Source: Ophioceras dolichostomum (lineage: Eukaryota; Ascomycota; Sordariomycetes; Magnaporthales; Ophioceraceae). From it: a DNA stretch of 64,000 nt. Within the stretch, counting starts at the first letter, position 1. Each line of letters opens with the position of its first letter. The position numbers and the translations under genes are program-made. Shown here in pieces: positions 57,616 to 64,000 of this stretch. A model generated the notes under the pieces. The model searched no databases. It had not been told where the DNA came from and saw nothing but the letters and a program-made list of their open reading frames with translations. The stretch is taken from the NCBI GenBank assembly GCA_003049485.1, contig PYST01000136.1:33258-97257 (forward strand), written 5' to 3'.

Positions 57616-60600
57616 CGTCTGCCCTTTGAGGTCGGGTCGTTGGTCGGTCTCAGAAGGGAGGGAGGGAGGGACGGACGAGTAATTGGGGAACGAGAAGGGA
57701 GGACGGTCGTTCGTTTGCTAGCCCGCCGAAAGGGAGCTGCACTCGCGAGTTCTTCCGGCTCCCGTGTTTCGCTCAAAGGTGGGATTGTCGGCGGGGAAAG
57801 CCTGTGACGAGTTGATTGAGACTCGAAGTAAGTCCTTAAAGTTCGTTGCTGCCCTGCCCTGTCCTGCTGCCTGCCTACATCGTAGTAGTGCCACTGATGC
57901 TTTGTGTCCCGATCATGACCCAAACATGACCCAATCGTTGAGTACAAATGCGGGGGGACTGGCTGACTGGGGAGATCGGAAAGTAACCCACCAGACACTG
58001 AATGACACGATTGTGTCGCTGAATCACAGCAATCAAACCGAGCTGCTGCTGCTGCGACGCTGCGACGTCGAGAATGGGCGTCGGCGAGTGTGTTGGAAGG
58101 AGAAGTGGGAGACCAAACAAAGCGAGAGAACCAAGCTCCCTTTTTGTTGCCTTGCCCTTTTTGTTGGTGTCGTAAGAATGCTGCTGTGCAGTGCGTGCTG
58201 TGCTGTGGTGCGGTCAGAATTGAGCCCAGCACTGACGCAAGGAAGGACTGGAGCCAAGAAAGGAGGAGCGGCGGCCCTTTTCGGGACAAATCGAGTGGAA
58301 GAGAGGAGCCTGAAAGGTAGCGCTACGGTCAGAGAGTGGAGTCGCCTTGAATTTTTTGGCCAGCAGTGGTGCACTTCGCTCGCGGGTCGAGGCTAATGGA
58401 ATGGATCGAGGGATGGATCAACACTGCTTTTTTTGGGCTCCCTCTCGTGCTTTTTCGCTGGTGTGCCGGCTCGATGGGCTACAGAGAAACAAGCGCAATT
58501 GACGACGAGGCAGTAGTCGCCAGTCGGATTCCGTAGCTGTGGTAGCTTCGCGCACTAGTCAAGCAGGTTCCTGAATGATCGAGTCCGTCCTCCTGGGATC
58601 CCCGGCCGAGCACAACAGAGTTTTGGCGAGGGAGCGAGCTTCAAAGTTGACAAGTCCAGCTCGTCGGGAGGTAACCAACAGCAGCAGCGAATGAATGGTT
58701 GACGATCCGGTGCGGTGGGAACGGCCGAGCTTCTTTGCAGGTTCGGGTTCAGCTCGTTTTGCTTCTTTTTGCTTCCTTTCTTTCTTGTTCTTCTTGATCG
58801 CTTCCGGATGGCCGGCGGAGGAGCCCTTTGCGTAACGGGCACGTAAGAGATACTAGTTGACGGAGTCTAGGGAGGGGGGTAGCCAGCCAAAGGGGGAGCC
58901 GGAGTGACGATCACCACCGCAACAACCACCACCGTCCGTGATGACCTAACTGGTAGCCGCTCCGATAGTGCGTGAGGTGTTTTTGGTCGATGGGGGTTGA
59001 GGGGGATGGTGTCTGTGTGTTGGTGTGTGGTAGCCGCCGGGTTCTGCTCCGCTTCACTCTTCGCTCGCCTCTCTCTTGGCTCGTTGGTGGGAGATTTAAT
59101 TTGACTGATCGCCGGCACGGGATCTCCGTTCCTAGATCTGTGTTTCCGAATGCTATGATGTATTGGTGACCAGCAGTGAAAAAGAATGACGGCAATAAAA
59201 ATGTGGAGGAAAGTCAGGCAGCCAACGTGAACGCTGCCATTTTATGGCCTAGGGGTGATGCGGGATGCGGCGACGACTCGATTCAAATGCGATTGGGGCT
59301 GTTGGTCGCGCGCCTAATCCAGATGTTTATGGTATGGGCAAAACAAAGCCGCCGGAGTGAGTGAGTCGAGTCGAGCCGTGTCGATTGCGTCGTCAATGTT
59401 CTGTTGTTGGTCGCCGCCGCATCAATGGATCGATGGACAGGAGGAATGACGAGCAGCGCGCTTTGTAACAGCGATGGGAAGTTGGCGGATCGGAAAGCAG
59501 CCGCCGGCCCTTGCCCCTTTGCAACTCTGCTGAGCCTTCGATGAATCTCGATGAATCTCAGCCCCTCCCAAAAATCGGGAACTTGATTCAATCGGAAACC
59601 TGATCCAAGGAAGAGAAAGCGAAATCTGGCTCCGAACTGTTACGATGCTCGTGGAGTCTGCTCACTGTAGCGGGGTCGCACTTCGGTTTTCTTTGTTGGG
59701 CTCGCTGGACCGTTTCCGTTCTCGGGCGCTATCGAATGCTCCGAGGTCTGCATGCCTGCCTTGACTTTGGCGGATGGTGATGATGGATGATGATGTTATG
59801 GGCAATATGTGCGGCTGTTAATGTGTCGGGGGTTTGCGCGGGGAACCAAGCCCAGAAAAAAAGACCAGGCAAGCAGGCCAAAGCCAGCCAACTTCCCTGC
59901 CTGAATGTCTTGTTGTCTGCGGAGGTCTGTGCCAAGCGCTTGTTAGAGTGTGGGTGGGTATCCAGCGTCACACACGTCGTGCTGAGCTCCGAATGTTGAT
60001 CCTCTGGGCGAAGCCTGTAACGTCGCCTCGTGGCCGCTTATTGGGTGGTATTCGTTGGCGATGGCAGCAACCAGAATGCAGTACAGTAGATAAAGCTCAT
60101 TACACCATCTACCTCGATGGCTAATTAACGAAACTAGTAAAGAACCCGAGAGAGAGGAGCAAAGGGACTGCTCGGCGCTAAGGAGCAAAAGGGGTGCTTC
60201 GGGAGCGAGGAGCAAGGCTGCCACCGACAATTGAGGGGTTCGAGAGGCTCCAGCCAGAGGGCCCACTAAAACTCAATTGATGACGGCAGACGCCAGGGGT
60301 GGAAATTGATGCTCACGTTGCGTCGAAAGATGCTTGATACAGGGGCACGGTCAAGGTTTTCTGGATGAATATGAAGTATTGCGTTCGCGTGAGTGGTTTG
60401 GTCGAGCCTGGAGGGTACCTCTGCCTCGAAAGCTCACCCGGCTGGCTCTGCCTGAACATCATCCCTCGTTCTCCAGATTCAATGTCCAGTTAGGCAAGAT
60501 GCAGGCCCGTGAGATTCCCCCAATTTCCCCTCCGCTGGTGTGGGATGTCAGACCAAGCTAGCCTGTTTGGATCCATAGGGCGGTGGCTCGCACCCGGACT

Positions 60601-62966
60601 GGGCCTATCACAAGAGACAAGCCACATTCCAGATCCAGTCGATGTGCATGCAGCTGTTCGCTTTGCTTCATCGGCGAGATATTTCCATGAAGTATTGACA
60701 AGCTAAAGACCCAGCTGTTCGCTGTGCCTACCTCCCTTGGGAGAATTCCACCATCAAGACCACCGCCGATAGGGCGAGAACCGCAGGACCGTGAGGTGCG
60801 GGGGTATGCTGCAAATTGCGGATTCCCGGGGAGAAACCAGAGCAGAGCATTCGAGCTTGCAGCATGCAGCAAGCAGCGGCCAGCTTGTGCCTTTTGGCAG
60901 TTGATCCTCAATCCTGTTCCATCATTTCCCCAAATCATCGAGCTGCTGGCATCGTCTCCACAAACCACTGTATGCTAGCTGCAGCTCAGCTGGAACCAAG
61001 ACTTCCGAGTTCAGTATTCTATATTTCCCACCATCCTTGTTGGGCGGGCTGCCCGACGGCCAGCTTGTCGGCCCCCAGTTGCACGAACAAAGCGGTGACC
61101 ATCCAGAAGAAACTGCCTTTGGCTCCCACGAGGGAAGACGTGCAGAGCCGCCGCCTCCTTGCCAGCTCACAATATCGACTGCCAGGAAGTGAGGGCTGGC
61201 GTTCATCACGCCACATTTCGGGCTTGGCTCTGTTAGCTGGCAATTCTCAGGGTCCAACCCACCCATTCACACCGTCTTCGGCGTGGCGGCGGCGCTGGTT
61301 GCGTGCAGGCTCACTCATCGGGGCCTTACAAGGCGCTGGCCATCTTCCGTACACAGTAAAAGGTCACGCCAGGCCCGCGTTTCTAATGAACAAGAAATCT
61401 GAGGGTGGCGGCGACGGACAGGAGACTGCAGAGCCGATGAAATTCATAAACAGGAGTCCGGCCCTTTGACGATGGTCTAGCGTCCTGCTCCCATTATTTC
61501 GTGTGGGACGTCGGGAGCGGTTCTTTTCAATTACCTAGGTAAGGTAGTTCATGTTTGTAAGTAAAGGACCAGGGACAGTCCGAACAGAATTAGCCCAACT
61601 AAGCTGACAGGCTGGACCGTTCCTGGGGCGGACTGGGTTTGTCGTTGGTCATGGCGTCAGTCGCCGCTGGACGACAAACCTCCGATCCAGCACCGCGAGC
61701 TCGATCTCAATGGACGTGTTCTGCCTTGGAAATAGACGCATGTTGTTCTTAGCGCTCCGGCATCCTTCCAAGCACAAATGCATCCGGCCCCTTGGAATCT
61801 TGGGACCAGCGCAAACGAGATGCGCTGGGGAAGCAAGAAAATCAAGGTTAGGACAGACGGGATGGTCAGTCAGGAGGGATTCTGACCATGCGGCAAGCCG
61901 GCAAAATAAAATGGATGCTCGTCTCGCCGGCTCTCCCCGACAGCCTGACCAATGTCGCGCATGGTGGCGATCACATGAATGCGAGGCATCCTTGGCTCTC
62001 AGAAACAGTCGCCTTTGCAGTTTGCACGGCGCATCTAGCCATCGTGAGGGATTTTGCTGTCAGCCATAAGCACAGGCTTAATTGAGAGGAGCCGGATATC
62101 CCCAAAATCATCTGCAGCTACAGGTCCCAAACCTTCGCCGACAGCTTCAAGCGCGGGAGGACAGAGTGGCTTCCATCACGGAGCTTCCACGCAGCACGTC
62201 AGCGACAAGCAAAATGGCATCTGTATCCGCACTCATGAAGTAGCAGCTCAACTTTGAATCGCCTCAATGAATCTTTTCGCCAACCAGTTAATAACTCGCC
62301 CCTGAACAGTTGGATTGGAGCCAACCTGAATCGGCAGGTGTGCGGAGGGCTTATCTCTCTATCTAATCGTCCCTTGATGAGGCTAGCATCTGTCGCCGGA
62401 GCGGCCTGAGGTTTATCCACACAGCACAAGGCAGCCACCCCGTGCCCCACCTACCCCTGCCATCGTCACGTCACTGGCCCCCACTGCCACGGGGGGAATC
62501 CATTCCTTTGGGTCCGATTTTATTTAGCCCACCCAAAAGATAATAGGTGGTAGCTCGTGAGATTCCGCCCTGATTCCGCGGTTCCGAACAACACGATGAC
62601 GGAAGCTCAAGCACGCTCTTGCTCACCTTCTATCTCATCAACTCACTACATATGCGCTAAACGCGATACACCAGTAGAGCGCCCGGATTCTTTCCACAAC
62701 ACACGCCTCCTCGCGTTGCTTTGTTAGGTCGAGCGTTCTAACAGCTTTTGTCGTCCGACGCGTTTGTTGGTTGCATCACCCTCTGTCGAGGCTGTCCTTT
62801 GCTTGCTCGGTCGTCCAAATAGTCGCATAACGTCTACCCTCGGCAACAGTCCGCCCGCTATCGATCCTCTTCTCTCGTGAAGCTTCAAACCGCCGCCGCT
62901 GCCGCACCCGTCTCACGCTCGAAGCACTCTTGAAGGAAGTTAAAAACCGCCTCGCCTGCACAAGCA
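57616..62966. other. Large gene-free intergenic region
   Basis: 5.35 kb between two divergent genes. Short frames occur (for instance 57764-58396 plus, 60816-61469 plus) but none shows family motifs, splice-linked continuation or protein-like composition. It may hold long leaders, regulatory DNA or non-coding transcripts. No tRNA or repeat element was recognised. Confidence 0.5.
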
Positions 62967-63986
62967 ATGTCAGGTGCGAGTACCAGGAGACAAGCCGCTG
63001 CGACCGCGGCTGCTACCCCTGATTCCAAGGCGGATGGGACCAGTTCCAGCTTGCAGGAGGTCGTTGAGAATGGCAGCAGCGGATCGCATCCCCCAACGAC
63101 GGCGTTGCGAGGCAAGGATGCGGCCACGGAGACCGATCACCATCCAAAAGAAAATATCTTCTTGTTCTTGCCAAACCTTATCGGTGCGCAGCCTCCAGCT
63201 CCCCCCTTGTCGTTTCAATAGCGAAACGGGATTTTGCTGACCTCTCCTCGAGCTCTACGGCACAGGCTACTCCCGCGTCATCCTCGCCTTCGCCTCTCTC
63301 TACTACATGCCGCTCCACCCGCGCACCTGCTCGCTGCTTTACAGCATATCCTGCCTGCTCGACGCGCTGGACGGCTATGCGGCGCGCTACTTCGAGCAGT
63401 CGACCCGTTTTGGCGCCGTGCTCGACATGGTGACGGACCGTTGCACCACCGCCTGCCTGCTCGTATTCCTCGGCTCGGCCTTCCCTCGCTGGGCCATTGT
63501 TTTCCAGCTGCTTATCGCGCTCGACCTAGCCAGCCACTACATGCACATGTACGCCACACTCGCCATGGGCGGCTCCGACGAGTCTCACAAGAACGTCGAC
63601 AAGTCCCGCAGCTGGATCCTCAACCTGTACTACACGAACAAGGTACGCACGCACGCAACAAACTTCCTCCTGCCCCTGTGTATATATCGAGCCGTGTTGA
63701 GTGGTGATGAGCGGGCGTGGTCAACCGTGTAGACTAATTGGTACTCTCTGCTCTCCATCAGAACGTGTTATTCATCTTCTGCGCCCTCAACGAGACCTTC
63801 TTCATCGCCCTGTACCTCCTCTCTTTCTCGAGCCCTCTCCTCTCCCCGCAGTTGCTGCAGCAGGTGCCCCATGGCGCCGGCGAGGCCGTCATCAAGGGCT
63901 CCCAGGTCGACTCGTCCCTGCTCGGCCAGATCTTCACCAACCCCTACAGCGCCGGCGCTCTGGAACTCGCGCGAGCGAACAAGATG
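62967..63986 (+). CDS. pis1: Phosphatidylinositol synthase, 3' end beyond window
   Basis: CDP-diacylglycerol-inositol 3-phosphatidyltransferase, an ER membrane enzyme making phosphatidylinositol. Exons seen: 62967-63183, 63266-63642 and 63762-63986, with a further donor (GTGCGT) at 63987; the rest lies outside. The introns have GTGCGC/ACAG and GTACGC/ATCAG, the second with a GACTAAT branch. The disordered N-terminus (about 1-60) leads into NIFLFLPNLIGYSRVILAF. The CDP-alcohol phosphotransferase signature D-x2-D-G-x2-A-R-x8-G-x3-D-x3-D is complete, starting at Asp about 105 (DALDGYAAR...GAVLDMVTD). Then come hydrophobic helices, SHYMHMYATL and SWILNLYYTNK, as in yeast Pis1. The initial Met at 62967 is the first ATG of the open frame. 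Confidence 0.95.
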
Positions 63987-64000
63987 GTGCGTTTTTATTC

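Noticed and set aside
56656..57807. 383-codon plus-strand frame over the Gly/Tyr-rich gene
   Set aside because: Antisense of a repetitive GC-rich exon; Ala/Gly/Val repeats mirror the sense repeats.
57764..58396. 210-codon plus-strand frame in the 5.3-kb gap
   Set aside because: No recognisable motif, overlaps the 5' flank of the minus-strand gene, and its composition follows local base content.
1..64000. CRISPR arrays, operons, ribosome binding sites, phage genes
   Set aside because: Introns, splice signals and gene families are clearly those of a filamentous fungus; no regularly spaced repeats were seen.

Overview
The window is from a filamentous ascomycete, most likely a Sordariomycete. 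Genes carry few, short introns (about 50-150 bp) with GTRNGY donors and CTAAC/CTGAC-like branch sites. Intergenic DNA is rich in scattered CCTAGGTACCTA-type motifs, and the gene content is typical of the group: a HET gene, an NLR-like ankyrin gene, a GPI-anchored glucanosyltransferase, PARP and a ZZ finger. I cannot name the species. There is one assembly gap (19 N inside a G-run near 32.2 kb).

Layout. 0-5 kb: divergent housekeeping pair, nucleoside diphosphate kinase (minus, running off the left edge) and glucosidase II alpha (plus). 5-14 kb: two related genes of an unrecognised low-complexity family on either side of a HET-domain gene. 15-19.5 kb: PARP (BRCT-WGR-PARP) and a SET-domain protein, both minus. 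19.5-36 kb: accessory, gene-poor DNA with an amidoligase pseudogene and an intact amidoligase, a small Cys/His-rich protein, an intact SRR1-like gene and a deletion-damaged second copy, and a tRNA-Asp-derived tRNA with a Tyr anticodon. 36.8-38.5 kb: GH72 glucanosyltransferase. 39.8-55.1 kb: a 2258-aa NLR-like gene (degenerate hydrolase, P-loop-less NTPase-like region, ankyrins, ZZ finger), head to head with an unrecognised 349-aa protein, followed by a 1432-aa ankyrin-like/Q-rich/subtilase protein. 56-57.6 kb: Gly/Tyr-rich protein. 57.6-63 kb: a 5.3-kb stretch with no gene I can support. 62.97 kb to the right edge: phosphatidylinositol synthase (3' end missing).

How the genes work together. 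The housekeeping genes act in nucleotide balance, ER glycoprotein quality control, wall glucan remodelling, phospholipid synthesis and ADP-ribosylation. The HET gene, the NLR-like gene and the ankyrin-subtilase belong to classes linked to fungal self/non-self recognition and regulated cell death. The NLR / 349-aa protein / subtilase neighbourhood is the best candidate for an undescribed system. Three families here occur as local pairs: the low-complexity family (both copies open), amidoligase (one copy broken by stops and a frameshift) and SRR1 (one copy broken by an internal deletion). Introns were placed by eye from splice signals, reading phase and family continuity. All joined models below keep an open frame.
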